64,000 nucleotides of DNA from Streptomyces sp. NRRL F-5135 (GCF_000719775.1 NZ_JOHR01000007.1:372001-436000), one strand, 5' to 3'. Positions 1-8,563 are shown, numbered from the stretch's first letter. The notes: generated by a model not told the origin, from the sequence alone. Translations and numbers: made by a program.

Positions 1-2232
1 GCGCAGCAACGGGTCGGTGGTACGGGCGAGTTCGCGGTAGTACACCAGGTGGCGGTGGGCGGCGGCGGCCCGTTCACCCGACTCGTCAAGGCGCTCGGCG
101 GCGTACTCGGCGACGGTCTCCAGGAGCCGATAGCGCATCTCGCCGCCCGCCGAGGGGGTGGCCACGACGAGGGACTTGTCGATGAGCGAGCCCAGGAGCG
201 CGGCGACGTCACGGTACTCGACGGGGCCCGCGGTGCCGGGGCCCGCGGTACCGCGGGTGTCCGGGGCGCTGACGGGATACGTCGGGTCGACGGAGCTTCC
301 GACGCCGACGACCTCACCGGCGTCACCGACCTCACCGGCGTCGACGGCCGCCGCCCGGTTCTCGTACGGCGGCGGCTCCTCCTCCCGGGCACCCGGCCCG
401 GGGCCGGCCGAAGTGCCCGCCCGGGAGTCCCCTGCCGGGCTCGGCCACGAGTCCGCGCAGATGTTCTCGGCCGCGGTGAGGTCACAGCCGCCCGCGACGA
501 CGGAGAGCCGCCGCAGTACGGCGCGTTCCCGCGCGTCGAGCAGGTCCCAGGACCAGTCCACGACGGCCCGCAGGGTCTGCTGACGCGGCAGGACGGTCCT
601 GCTTCCGCTGGTCAGCAGCCGGAAGCGGTCGTCGAGACGGTCCGCTATCTGACGTGGAGTCAGCATACGGAGCCGGGCGGCGGCCAGTTCGATGGCCAGC
701 GGCAGCCCGTCCAGCCGACGGCAGATCTCCTCGACCGCGCCCGGGTCCGCGGCGGGCTCGAACCCCGGCCGCACCGCCCGGCCCCGCTCCCCGAACAGCC
801 GGTGTGCCGGGTCCGGTGGCAGCGGCTCCACGGGGCGTACGGTCTCGCCGGGCACCCCCAGAGGTTCCCTGCTGGTCGCCAGGACGGTCAGCCCCGGGCA
901 GTGCGTGAGCAGTTCCTGGACGAGGTCGGCGGCACCCTGTACGAGGTGTTCGCAGTTGTCGAGCAACAGGATCATGCGGCGGCGCGCACAGTGTTCGACA
1001 AGCCGTGCGAGCGGCTCGGCGGCATGCGGGTCAACGGCACGCAGTTCTCCGGCCCCCGCGCCGCGCAGCACGGTCTGCCGCGCGCCGAGCGCCGCCAGTA
1101 CGGCCTCCGGCACGGTCGACGGGTCCTCCACGGGCGCCAGTTCCGCGAGCCACACCCCGTCCGGCCACCCGTCCGCGACCCGCTCGGCGGCCTCCTGCGA
1201 GAGTCGCGTCTTCCCGGCACCGCCGGGGCCGAGCAGTGTGACGAGCCGGGACCGCCCCAGATCGTCCCGGATGGCGTCGATGTCCGCCTCCCGCCCGACG
1301 AAACTGGTCAGCCGGGCACGGAGATTGCCCGGAGGCGGTACGGCCCCGGGCCCGGGGCCGCCGACGCCCGTACCGTCCGGGGGCACGGCACCGTCCGAGT
1401 CCGGGGCGCCGCCCGCGCTCACGACGCCGTCCGAGTCCGGGGCACCGTCCGGGGGCGGGTCTCCGTCCCGGGCGGACCGCCCGGGACGGCCGCCGGGACC
1501 GTTCCCGCGGTCGCCGCCGTGGAGCAGGTCGGCGTGCAGCGCGCGCAGTTCGGGGCCGGGGCCCGTGCCGAGCCGGTCGGCCAGGGAACGCCGGACCTCC
1601 TCGTACGCGGCCAGGGCCTCCGCCGGGCGGGCGGCCTCGCGCAAGGCCCGTATGCGCAGGGCATGGAGCCGCTCGTCCAGCGGGAACTCGTCGCACAGCG
1701 CGGCCAGTTCGGGCAGCGCCTCGTCCGCCCGGCCCAGCGCCAGCTCGGCGGTGAGCAGGGATCGGCGGGCCTCCCCGCGACGGGTCTCCCAGCGTGCCGC
1801 CTCCGCCCCGCGGTCCGGCAGGTCGGCCAGCGCGGGCCCGGCCCACAGCCCGAGTGCCTCGTCGAGCAGCGCGGCCGCCTTCGCCGGATCGCCCTCCTCC
1901 AGCGCCCGCGCGCCCTCGCTCGCGAGCCTGCCGAAGCGGTGGAGATCCACCTCGTCCTCGTCCGCGCAGAGCCGGTAGCCGCCGTCCGCCGAGACCACGA
2001 CCCCCGGGCCGAGCGCCCGGCGCAACCGTCCGACCAGCGCCTGGAGGGCGCCGACCGCGTCGGCGGGCGGCTCGTCGCCCCACACCTCGGCGACGAGCAC
2101 ACCGACCGGCACCGCGCGACCGGCGCGCAGGGCGAGCACGGTGAGCAGCGCACGCAGCCGGGCGCCCCCGACGGCGGCCGGGGTGCCGTCGTCACGCAGG
2201 GCGCGGGTGGTGCCGAGGACGCGGTAGCGCAT
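1..2232 (-). CDS. AfsR/SARP-family transcriptional regulator, C-terminus outside the window
   Basis: A SARP-type activator of the AfsR class. The 744 visible residues begin MRYRVLGTTRAL and run open through the left edge. An N-terminal OmpR-like winged helix (about 1-90) is followed by a bacterial transcriptional activation (BTAD) domain (about 95-240). A Gly/Pro/Asp linker containing a repeated GAPDSDG motif leads to an NB-ARC ATPase module: Walker A GPGGAGKTRL near residue 335, Walker B MILLLDNCEHL near 420. AfsR-class proteins bind direct repeats near -35 elements and often control secondary metabolism. The ATG eight bases upstream is out of frame, so 2232 is taken as the start. The gene is divergent from the M50 protease. 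Family confident; target unknown. Confidence 0.9.
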   Translation of the reverse strand, partial: MRYRVLGTTRALRDDGTPAAVGGARLRALLTVLALRAGRAVPVGVLVAEVWGDEPPADAVGALQALVGRLRRALGPGVVVSADGGYRLCADEDEVDLHRFGRLASEGARALEEGDPAKAAALLDEALGLWAGPALADLPDRGAEAARWETRRGEARRSLLTAELALGRADEALPELAALCDEFPLDERLHALRIRALREAARPAEALAAYEEVRRSLADRLGTGPGPELRALHADLLHGGDRGNGPGGRPGRSARDGDPPPDGAPDSDGVVSAGGAPDSDGAVPPDGTGVGGPGPGAVPPPGNLRARLTSFVGREADIDAIRDDLGRSRLVTLLGPGGAGKTRLSQEAAERVADGWPDGVWLAELAPVEDPSTVPEAVLAALGARQTVLRGAGAGELRAVDPHAAEPLARLVEHCARRRMILLLDNCEHLVQGAADLVQELLTHCPGLTVLATSREPLGVPGETVRPVEPLPPDPAHRLFGERGRAVRPGFEPAADPGAVEEICRRLDGLPLAIELAAARLRMLTPRQIADRLDDRFRLLTSGSRTVLPRQQTLRAVVDWSWDLLDARERAVLRRLSVVAGGCDLTAAENICADSWPSPAGDSRAGTSAGPGPGAREEEPPPYENRAAAVDAGEVGDAGEVVGVGSSVDPTYPVSAPDTRGTAGPGTAGPVEYRDVAALLGSLIDKSLVVATPSAGGEMRYRLLETVAEYAAERLDESGERAAAAHRHLVYYRELARTTDPLLR

Positions 2233-2375
2233 CCGCCCATTGTCCCCGGCGTCGGACACCCGTTCACGCCGCCCTGCCGGACGCCGGCCCCGGCGCGGAG
2301 ACTTTCGCGGCGCGGGGCCTTCCTCGGCGCGGGGCCTTCCGCCGACTCGGGGACTTCCCCGGCGCGCGGGGCTGC

Positions 2376-2417
2376 GGCCCCTTGTGACCGCACCGGCGGG
2401 CCCCTTGTGACCGCACC
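2376..2417. repeat. Two 19-bp direct repeats in a divergent promoter region
   Basis: GGCCCCTTGTGACCGCACC occurs identically at 2376-2394 and 2399-2417. The copies are 23 bp apart, about two helical turns, between the SARP regulator and the M50 gene. SARP proteins typically bind direct repeats with 11- or 22-bp spacing, so this is a plausible regulator site (inference). A looser run of related GC-rich repeats lies just upstream at about 2290-2370. Confidence 0.55.
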
Positions 2418-2441
2418 ATCGGCATCCGGCAGAGCCTCTTC

Positions 2442-2447
2442 TATCCT
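2442..2447 (+). promoter_or_regulatory. Probable -10 element for a leaderless M50 transcript
   Basis: TATCCT fits the actinobacterial TANNNT -10 pattern and ends six bases before the ATG at 2454. Transcription would therefore begin at or next to the start codon. No Shine-Dalgarno sequence is visible, which agrees with leaderless translation. No clear -35 element was found. Confidence 0.4.
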
Positions 2448-2453
2448 CGACGC

Positions 2454-3257
2454 ATGACCACCGCATCCCTCCGCGCCGACAACCGGCGGATCAGCCCCGT
2501 CTTCCTGGGGATCGCCGCCGTCACGGCGGTCGCCGGGTGGGCCGTGTGGACGGACTTCGCGGCGAACGCCGGGATCGCCGTCTTCCTCTTCGTCACGGGC
2601 GCCTGGATCGTCTCGCTCTGTCTGCACGAGTACGCGCACGCCCGCACCGCGCTGCACAGCGGCGACATCTCCATCGGCGCGAAGGGTTACCTGACGCTCA
2701 ACCCGTTGAAGTACACGCATGCGCTGCTGAGCATCGTGCTGCCCGTGATCTTCATGATCATGGGCGGTATCGGCCTGCCGGGCGGCGCGGTCTTCATCGA
2801 GCGGCACCGGATCCGCGGCCGCTGGCGGCACAGCCTGATCTCGGCGGCCGGGCCGCTGACGAACGTCCTGTTCGCGCTCGTGTGCACCGCGCCGTTCTGG
2901 CTGGGCGCCCTGGACGACGTGCCCGCCGGCTTCCGCTACGCGCTCGGTTTCCTTGCGCTGCTCCAGGTCACGGCGGCAATCCTGAACTTCCTCCCGGTGC
3001 CCGGCCTCGACGGCTACGGCGTGCTGGAGCCCTGGCTGTCGTACAAGATCCGCCGCCAGGTCGAGCCGCTCGCGCCCTTCGGTCTGCTCCTCGTCTTCAT
3101 CGTCCTGTTCATCCCGGAGGTGAACGCGGCCTTCTTCGACGCGATCGACGCGATCCTGAGCGCGCTGGGCGTCAGGGACGTGGACTCCTACTGCGGCCAG
3201 AACCTCTTCCGCTTCTGGACCGACCGGAACGAGTACTTCTGCGGCCCGGTCGGCTAG
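2454..3257 (+). CDS. Site-2 protease-like M50 family membrane metalloprotease
   Basis: A 267-residue polytopic membrane protein with the M50 zinc-protease signature. HEYAH at residues 58-62 supplies the HExxH ligands and catalytic Glu. NFLPVPGLDG (178-187) supplies the third ligand (Asp186) inside a later membrane helix. Family members cleave substrates within or beside the membrane, often anti-sigma factors, but this branch is uncharacterised. Hydrophobic segments lie near 15-35, 42-57, 90-110, 130-150, 163-182 and 208-222. The Cys-containing C-terminal tail (CGQN, FCGPVG) could form an extracytoplasmic disulfide. No substrate gene is adjacent; the neighbour is a divergent SARP regulator. 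Confidence 0.85.
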   Translation: MTTASLRADNRRISPVFLGIAAVTAVAGWAVWTDFAANAGIAVFLFVTGAWIVSLCLHEYAHARTALHSGDISIGAKGYLTLNPLKYTHALLSIVLPVIFMIMGGIGLPGGAVFIERHRIRGRWRHSLISAAGPLTNVLFALVCTAPFWLGALDDVPAGFRYALGFLALLQVTAAILNFLPVPGLDGYGVLEPWLSYKIRRQVEPLAPFGLLLVFIVLFIPEVNAAFFDAIDAILSALGVRDVDSYCGQNLFRFWTDRNEYFCGPVG

Positions 3258-3609
3258 CCGGCCCGTCGGCGAGTCGGCCGGCCGGGCCGCGTCGTCGCGG
3301 GCGGCCGCAGCCGCCCCGGGCGCGGACGTGGCACCAGTCACATAGGCACCGGTCACATAGGAGAGGGGACGACCGCGAGGGGCCCGCGTTCAGCGGGGGT
3401 GACGTTTCCGGCACGCCTCGCGCGTGGGCACGCACCAACGCAACGTCCGTCTCCCCGCCGGCAGACCCACGTGGGCCCACGGCCGCGCCTGGTGTGCACC
3501 GCCCTCCAGGGCGTGTCCGTTGCCTCGGCCGGGGCCCGGGCCGACGAACGCCGGACCCTGCCGGCCCTGCCGGCCACCGAGCCCGGCCTCACGGCTGCGG
3601 GCCGGAGAC
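3258..3609. other. Intergenic stretch between convergent genes
   Basis: No convincing gene is present. The region holds a GC-rich palindromic stretch just after the M50 stop and a 15-bp tandem pair at 3331-3345 and 3346-3360 (GCACCAGTCACATAG and GCACCGGTCACATAG). The short frames here lack family matches, ribosome-binding sites and normal Streptomyces codon bias. Confidence 0.5.
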
Positions 3610-3912
3610 CTACGAGGTCAGCTGCCCGCGTGCGTGACGACCGGGGCCGACCGGTCCGGCGCCGGGTTCGGGCAGGTTGATCTCGGCCCACACCGCGTCG
3701 AGGGAGAGGCCGAGGACATCGGCGATCGCCGCGATGGTCGGGAAGGCGGGGGTGGCCACGCGGCCCGACTCGATCTTCCGGAGGGTCTCCGGTGAGACAC
3801 GTGCGTCGAGCGCGATATCGAGCATCGAGCGCTCTCCCCTGGCCCGCCGGAGGAGGGCGCCGAGGCGCTGTCCGCGTTCGACCTCTGCGGGAGTGAGCGG
3901 CAACCTGACCAT
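3610..3912 (-). CDS. XRE-family helix-turn-helix regulator
   Basis: A 100-residue protein made almost entirely of one HTH_3 domain: GALLRRARGERSMLDIALDARVSPETLRKIESGR (about residues 18-51) is followed by the helix-4/5 segment PTIAAIADVLGLSLDAVWAEI. It is a probable DNA-binding repressor. It is divergent from the methionine aminopeptidase at 3978 and the two genes share a 65-bp control region with a duplicated box. A TAGAAT hexamer (3924 to 3919 on the minus strand) sits six bases before the ATG, so the mRNA is probably leaderless. No effector domain is visible. Confidence 0.85.
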   Translation of the reverse strand: MVRLPLTPAEVERGQRLGALLRRARGERSMLDIALDARVSPETLRKIESGRVATPAFPTIAAIADVLGLSLDAVWAEINLPEPGAGPVGPGRHARGQLTS

Positions 3913-3918
3913 GGCCCG

Positions 3919-3951
3919 ATTCTAGTACCGGTATAGTATGGCCGGTATAGT
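3919..3951. promoter_or_regulatory. Divergent promoter with duplicated CCGGTATAGT box
   Basis: CCGGTATAGT occurs at 3928-3937 and 3942-3951, 14 bp apart. The first copy overlaps the palindrome TACCGGTA (3926-3933). Each copy contains a TATAGT hexamer that could be a -10 element for the aminopeptidase gene. On the other strand, TAGAAT at 3924-3919 could be the -10 of the leaderless XRE gene. The geometry suggests autoregulation by the XRE protein (inference). Confidence 0.5.
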
Positions 3952-3977
3952 TATTGGCCGCTGGAGAAGGGCGCCCC

Positions 3978-4745
3978 GTGATCGAGATCCTGAACCCCAC
4001 CCTGCTGACCCGGGCGAAAGACACGGGTGCCCTGGTCGCCGGCATCCTGCGGACCCTGAAGAGCCGGAGCACGGTCGGCACGAACCTGCTGGACATCGAC
4101 CGGTGGGCCAAGACCATGATCGTCGAGGCGGGAGCGCAGTCCTGCTACGTCGACTACGCGCCGTCCTTCGGACGCGGACCGTTCGGCCACTACATCTGCA
4201 CGGCCGTCAACGACGCCGTGCTCCACGGGCGTCCGCACGACTACACGCTCGCCGACGGCGATCTGCTGACACTCGACCTCGCCGTCTCCAGAGGCGGAGT
4301 CGCCGCGGACGCGGCCATCAGCTTCATCGTGGGCGACGCGAGGCCCCCGGAGAGCGTCGCGATGATCAGTGCGACCGAACGCGCGCTGGCCGCGGGGATC
4401 GCCGCCGCCGGGCCCGGGGCTCGCGTCGGCGACATCTCCCATGCGATCGGCACGGTCCTCAGCGAGGCGGGGTACCCGATCAACACCGAGTTCGGAGGTC
4501 ATGGCATCGGATCGACGATGCACCAGGACCCGCACGTGGCGAACACCGGACGGCCCGGCCGTGGATACAAACTGCGCCCCGGGCTGCTGCTCGCGCTGGA
4601 GCCGTGGGTGATGGCGGACACCGCCGAGCTCGTCACCGATGCCGACGGGTGGACGCTCCGAAGCGCGACAGGCTGCCGGACAGCCCACAGTGAGCACACG
4701 ATCGCCATCACCGACGACGGAGCCGACATCCTCACCTTGCCGTAG
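3978..4745 (+). CDS. map: Type I methionine aminopeptidase (paralogue next to XRE regulator)
   Basis: A 255-residue metallopeptidase that removes initiator Met from cytosolic proteins. The pita-bread dinuclear metal ligands are all visible: two Asp in LDLAVSRGGVAADAA, His in GGHGIGS, Glu in ALEPW and Glu in AHSEHT. It ends DILTLP, like the second copy at 8564. The GTG at 3978 is chosen because GGAGAAGG at 3963-3970 sits seven bases before it; the upstream TTG and ATG lack such a site. It is shorter than the housekeeping-like copy, lacking an N-terminal extension. Pairing with a divergent XRE gene suggests conditional expression. Confidence 0.9.
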   Translation: MIEILNPTLLTRAKDTGALVAGILRTLKSRSTVGTNLLDIDRWAKTMIVEAGAQSCYVDYAPSFGRGPFGHYICTAVNDAVLHGRPHDYTLADGDLLTLDLAVSRGGVAADAAISFIVGDARPPESVAMISATERALAAGIAAAGPGARVGDISHAIGTVLSEAGYPINTEFGGHGIGSTMHQDPHVANTGRPGRGYKLRPGLLLALEPWVMADTAELVTDADGWTLRSATGCRTAHSEHTIAITDDGADILTLP

Positions 4746-4781
4746 CAGTCGACGGAGGGGCCGGCGGCGCCCGGTGACGCG

Positions 4782-4979
4782 TCAGCCGGCGGCCCCGGCC
4801 CGCCGCTCGGACCGGGCCCGCCGCAGGTAGTACCAGGCCATGTTGGACGAGAGCCCGGTGAGCAGGACCCAGACGACGCCCAGCCAGTTGCTGCCCTGGA
4901 CGAAGGAGACCACGGCCGCGACGGCGGCGAGGACGCAGACGGCGAAGGCGTACAGAGCGAGGCGGGGCAGGCGGGGCAT
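4782..4979 (-). CDS. Small two-helix membrane protein
   Basis: A 65-residue protein with two predicted membrane helices (about 7-28 and 32-52), a basic N-terminus (MPRLPR) and an Arg-rich C-terminal tail (RRARSERR). AGGAG lies nine bases upstream of the ATG. No family is recognised with confidence. It lies downstream of, and on the same strand as, the F420 oxidoreductase gene. Confidence 0.7.
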   Translation of the reverse strand: MPRLPRLALYAFAVCVLAAVAAVVSFVQGSNWLGVVWVLLTGLSSNMAWYYLRRARSERRAGAAG

Positions 4980-5122
4980 GGGGGACGGCTCCTGTCGGGG
5001 GTGCCAGGGGGCGCGCCTGGGGGCGCTTCCCGGGCGGGGTGGACGTACGGTCCAGTGTCCCCCATGGCCCGTACGCGCCCGCACTCGCACTCGCCCGGAC
5101 CGGGCAGCGTGCGGGAAACCTC

Positions 5123-5881
5123 TCAGACGTCCGTGACCCGCAGACCCGCGTGGGCCTTGTAACGCCGGTTCACCGAGATCAGGTTCGCCACCAGCGACTC
5201 CACCTGGTGGGCGTTGCGCAGCCGGCCGGCGAAGACCCCGCGCATCCCCGGGATGCGGGCCGCCAGCGCCTGCACGATGTCCGTATCGGCGCGGGCCTCG
5301 CCCAGCACCATCACATCGGTGTCGATCCGCTCGACGGCCGGGTCCTGGAGCAGCACCGCCGAGAGGTGGTGGAAGGCCGCGGTCACCCGCGACTCGGGCA
5401 GCAGCGCGGCCGCCTGTTCGGCGGCGCTGCCCTCCTCGGGGGTGATGGCGTACGCGCCCTTCTTGTCGAAGCCGAGCGGGTTGACGCAGTCGACGACCAG
5501 CTTGCCCGCCAGCTCCCCCTTCAGGGCCTCGATGGTCTTGGCGTGCCCCTCCCACGGCACGGCGACGATGACCACGTCGCTGCTGCGCGCGCACTCGGCG
5601 TTCTCCAGTCCCTCGACGCCGTTGCCGAGTTCGGCCGCGGCCGTCCGCGCGCGCTCGGCGACCCGGGAACCGATGATCACTTTCTGTCCGGCCCTGGCCA
5701 GCCGGTAGGCGAGCCCTCGGCCCTGGTCGCCGGTACCGCCGAGGACGCCGACGACGAGCCCCGAGACGTCGGGGAGGTCCCAGGGGTCCTTGGCGGGAGC
5801 CTTCGCCGGGGCCTTCGCCGCGGTGCCAGGAGCGCCGGAAGCGGCGGGGGCGGTGCTGGGGGTGCTGTCCGCAGAAGTCAT
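5123..5881 (-). CDS. npdG: NADPH:coenzyme F420 oxidoreductase
   Basis: A 252-residue enzyme predicted to transfer hydride between NADPH and oxidised coenzyme F420, supplying F420H2 to actinobacterial reductases. A flexible Ala/Pro/Lys-rich N-terminus (1-38) precedes the Rossmann motif VVGVLGGTGDQGRGLAYRLA and the phosphate-binding IIGSR that favours NADP. The segment VIVAVPWEGHAKTIEAL and the C-terminal NLISVNRRYKAHAGLRVT agree with the family. The N-terminal extension is longer than in archaeal Fno and has the repeated AKAP element. It is transcribed toward the small membrane-protein gene at 4782. Confidence 0.88.
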   Translation of the reverse strand: MTSADSTPSTAPAASGAPGTAAKAPAKAPAKDPWDLPDVSGLVVGVLGGTGDQGRGLAYRLARAGQKVIIGSRVAERARTAAAELGNGVEGLENAECARSSDVVIVAVPWEGHAKTIEALKGELAGKLVVDCVNPLGFDKKGAYAITPEEGSAAEQAAALLPESRVTAAFHHLSAVLLQDPAVERIDTDVMVLGEARADTDIVQALAARIPGMRGVFAGRLRNAHQVESLVANLISVNRRYKAHAGLRVTDV

Positions 5882-5982
5882 GGCCCGACCCTACGTCGCG
5901 GTAGCGCCGGACGGTCACGTACGGGTGAGCACGCCCCGGACCCGCCGCCGTCACGGGCCGGCCTGCGGCAGGATGCGGGCCC

Positions 5983-6705
5983 ATGGATGCCGTACGCGTC
6001 GCGCTGCTGCGCGAGGTTCTGGCCGGGACGGAGTGGCCGGCGCTCACCCGCCGGTTCGCGGGGGTGCTGCGGTCCTCCGTCGTGCCGCAGGGGGGTGGCC
6101 TGCTGCTGGTGGGCACCCGGGAGTACGAGCCGTGGCACCTGGCCGCGCACCTGGTGGACGAGGCGGCGTGGTCGGGGCTGCCGGAGCTGAGCCCCACGCT
6201 GGTACGGCACCGGGTGCGCCCCGGGGACCCGGCGCACCTGGCCGTCGGACTCGGCCGGCTCGAAGCGGCGGGCCGTGGCGAGACGCTGCTCCTCGTGGCC
6301 CCGGACCGGCCGGACGGCGGCCTGCTGGAACGGGTGTACGACGCGCGGCGCTCCGGAGCGCGGGTGCTGTCCCTGGACCGCGGGGACCCGGATGTACGGG
6401 GGCTGGCGCACGAGGCGCTGTCGGTGACGCTGCCCGACAAACGCGATGTACGCGATCCGCGCGGTCTGCGCCGTCTGCGCGACGAACACGACGGCACCAG
6501 CGGAGACGACAGCGGATACGTGAGCCACGGCACCGGGAGCTACGGCACCGACGCCGACGGCGTGGACCTCGACATCGTGCAGCACCTGGTGAGCGCGGCG
6601 GCCGGAGAGAACAGCCTGCCCGGGGCACGGAGCCGCCGGCGCTTCCGCGACCGGCTGGCGCGGCTGGCGGATCAGCTGACGGCGCCGCCACCCGCCCGCT
6701 GGTGA
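5983..6705 (+). CDS. Conserved hypothetical protein
   Basis: A 240-residue soluble protein without a recognised domain. The first 150 residues read as an alpha/beta fold, with hydrophobic strands such as GGLLLVGTREYEPWHLA and ETLLLVAPDRPDG. A low-complexity acidic Gly/Ser/Asp segment (165-195) is followed by a helical, basic C-terminus (RSRRRFRDRLARLADQL). The ATG at 5983 is preceded by CAGGAT, a possible -10 element eight bases upstream, so translation may be near-leaderless. The MFS gene follows on the same strand. Confidence 0.7.
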   Translation: MDAVRVALLREVLAGTEWPALTRRFAGVLRSSVVPQGGGLLLVGTREYEPWHLAAHLVDEAAWSGLPELSPTLVRHRVRPGDPAHLAVGLGRLEAAGRGETLLLVAPDRPDGGLLERVYDARRSGARVLSLDRGDPDVRGLAHEALSVTLPDKRDVRDPRGLRRLRDEHDGTSGDDSGYVSHGTGSYGTDADGVDLDIVQHLVSAAAGENSLPGARSRRRFRDRLARLADQLTAPPPARW

Positions 6706-6812
6706 CCGCGCCGGACCCGCCCGGGCCGGTCCCGGCAGACCGGGGGGCACGCGACTGGCACACGGCGAAACCCGGTTGCCCGGCCCACTCCGTCCGGAAA
6801 TCATGGCTGGTC

Positions 6813-8108
6813 GTGGCTTCTCCTCTCGTCTCGCTCCTGCCGGATTTCTCCCCGTTCCGCTCCTCCCGGGACTTCCGGCTGCTCTGGGTGCAGGGGCTGG
6901 TGACGAACTTCGGCAGCTTCATGGCGATGATCGCCCTGCCGCTCCAGATCAAGGACCTCACCGGCTCCCCGCTCGCCGTCGGCGCGATGGGCGCGGTGGA
7001 GCTGGTGCCGCTGATCGTCTTCGGGCTGTACGGCGGCGCGCTCGCCGACGCGGTGGACCGGCGCAAGGTCATCCTGGGCACCGAGGCGGGGCTCGGGCTG
7101 CTCGCCGGCGTCCTGCTGCTGAACGCCCTGCTGCCGGAGCCGCTGCTCTGGCCGCTGTACCTCGTGGCCGCGGGGGTGTCCGCGCTCGCCGGGCTCCAGC
7201 GCCCGGCGCTGGACTCGCTCATGGCCCGGATCGTGCCGCACGACCAGCTCACGGCCGCCGCCGCGCTGAACGCCGTGCGCTGGCAGATCGGCGCCATCGC
7301 GGGGCCCTCACTGGCGGGCGTGGTCGTCGCGTACGCCGGTCACGCGACCGCCTACGCGGTCACGATCCTCGGCTTCCTCGTCTCCGTACTGATGTGCCTG
7401 CGCCTGTCGGCCGCGCCCGCCGCGCACGACGCGGAGAAACCGTCACTGCGCTCCATCGCCGAGGGCGCGCGGTACGCGTGGAGCAGACCGGTGCTGCTGG
7501 GGACGTACGCCGTCGACCTGGCCGCGATGTTCTTCGCCTTCCCGAACACGATCTTCCCGTTCCTCGCCGACGATCTGCACGCCGAGTGGGCGCTGGGGCT
7601 GATGTACGCGGCCGGGTCGGTCGGCTCGGTGGTCCTGAGCCTGACGAGCGGCTGGACCTCCCGGGTGCGGCGGCACGGCCTGCTCGTGGTGTTCGGCGCG
7701 GCGGGGTGGGGGCTGGCGATCACCGCCGCGGGGTGGTTCTCGGACGTCTGGGTCGTGCTGCTGTGCCTTGGGCTCGCGGGCGCCGGCGACATGCTGAGCG
7801 GTCTGGGCCGCTCCACCATCTGGAACCAGACCGTCCCGGAGGAGCTGCGCGGCCGGCTCGCGGGCATCGAGGTGCTCTCGTACAGCGTCGGCCCCCAGCT
7901 CGGCCAGGTCCGCGCGGGCGCGGCGGCGGGCTGGACGGGCACCCGCCCGGCGATCTGGGGCGGGGGGCTGGCGTGCGTGGCGTCGGTGGGGCTGCTGGCG
8001 GCGGTGCTGCCGAAGCTGCTGACGTACGACGCGACGACGGACGAGGACGCGCTGCGCCGCCGGGCCCAGAAGGAGGCCCAGAAGGAGGCGTCGACCCCGA
8101 CGCCGTAG
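6813..8108 (+). CDS. MFS transporter (EntS/MFS_3-like exporter)
   Basis: A roughly 431-residue, 12-helix major facilitator beginning MASPLVSLLPDFSPFRSSRDFRLLW, a typical N-terminus for MFS_3 exporters. The cytoplasmic loop between helices 2 and 3 carries the motif-A-like GGALADAVDRRKV. Proteins of this group export siderophores or drugs; the substrate here is unknown. The start is uncertain: GTG 6813 gives a normal N-terminus, while GTG 6702 overlaps the previous stop as GTGA but adds an unlikely Pro-rich 37-residue lead. The C-terminal tail repeats QKEA. Confidence 0.8.
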   Translation: MASPLVSLLPDFSPFRSSRDFRLLWVQGLVTNFGSFMAMIALPLQIKDLTGSPLAVGAMGAVELVPLIVFGLYGGALADAVDRRKVILGTEAGLGLLAGVLLLNALLPEPLLWPLYLVAAGVSALAGLQRPALDSLMARIVPHDQLTAAAALNAVRWQIGAIAGPSLAGVVVAYAGHATAYAVTILGFLVSVLMCLRLSAAPAAHDAEKPSLRSIAEGARYAWSRPVLLGTYAVDLAAMFFAFPNTIFPFLADDLHAEWALGLMYAAGSVGSVVLSLTSGWTSRVRRHGLLVVFGAAGWGLAITAAGWFSDVWVVLLCLGLAGAGDMLSGLGRSTIWNQTVPEELRGRLAGIEVLSYSVGPQLGQVRAGAAAGWTGTRPAIWGGGLACVASVGLLAAVLPKLLTYDATTDEDALRRRAQKEAQKEASTPTP

Positions 8109-8259
8109 GCACGGCACGTCCCAGCGCGCCCGGCCGGCCCGGCCGGCCCGCCGCGTCCGGTCGGCAGGCCCGGCCCGCGCCGCCGCCCGGCCCGGCGCGC
8201 CCCCGCCGCCGCCCGGCCCGGCCCCGCGTGTACCGGCCGGCCCGGGCCTTCCCCGCCGC

Positions 8260-8493
8260 TCAGGCCGGACCCTCGCCCTCCCCCTTCGTCCCGTCGTCCC
8301 AGCGCGGGTCCGTCTCCCACTCCCTGTTGCGTTCCCGCGCCGTCTCCATCGCGTGGGACGCCTCCTCCCGGGTGGCGTACGGACCGAAGCGGTCCGCCGC
8401 CCGGCATTCCGGGCCTTCCTCGACCGTCCGGTGCCGCAGGCAGTAGTACCACTCGCCCGGCTTGCCCACCGTGCGCTTCTTGAACAGGGCCAT
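8260..8493 (-). CDS. Small conserved hypothetical protein
   Basis: A 77-residue basic-to-acidic protein starting MALFKKRTVGKPGEWYYCLRH. It has two Cys (YYCLRH and PECRAADRFGPY), an RFGPYATREEA helix start and an acidic Gly-rich tail. A GAGGAG-type ribosome-binding site precedes the ATG at 8493, which supports this start over the upstream ATG at 8541. The sequence resembles short actinobacterial proteins with an SPOR-like fold, but no assignment is made. The 8109-8259 gap to the convergent MFS gene is extremely GC-rich. Confidence 0.7.
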   Translation of the reverse strand: MALFKKRTVGKPGEWYYCLRHRTVEEGPECRAADRFGPYATREEASHAMETARERNREWETDPRWDDGTKGEGEGPA

Positions 8494-8551
8494 CGTCGGC
8501 TCCTCTCTCTCGCCGGTGCCTCTGGCGCCATCGTGCCCCACGACGGCTGGT

Positions 8552-8557
8552 TAGACT
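8552..8557 (+). promoter_or_regulatory. Probable -10 of a leaderless aminopeptidase transcript
   Basis: TAGACT matches TANNNT and ends six bases before the ATG at 8564, placing transcription start at the initiator. No Shine-Dalgarno sequence is visible. A convincing -35 hexamer was not found. Confidence 0.45.
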
Positions 8558-8563
8558 CGCCGC

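Noticed and set aside
49..2457. Long plus-strand open frame of about 800 codons at the left edge
   Set aside because: It is the antisense of the AfsR-type regulator, which has intact winged-helix, BTAD and NB-ARC motifs.
1419..3356. Minus-strand open frame spanning the SARP N-terminus and the M50 gene
   Set aside because: It crosses two well-supported genes and reads as Arg/Asp/Gln-rich nonsense. Its ATG at 2240 is out of frame with the SARP start.
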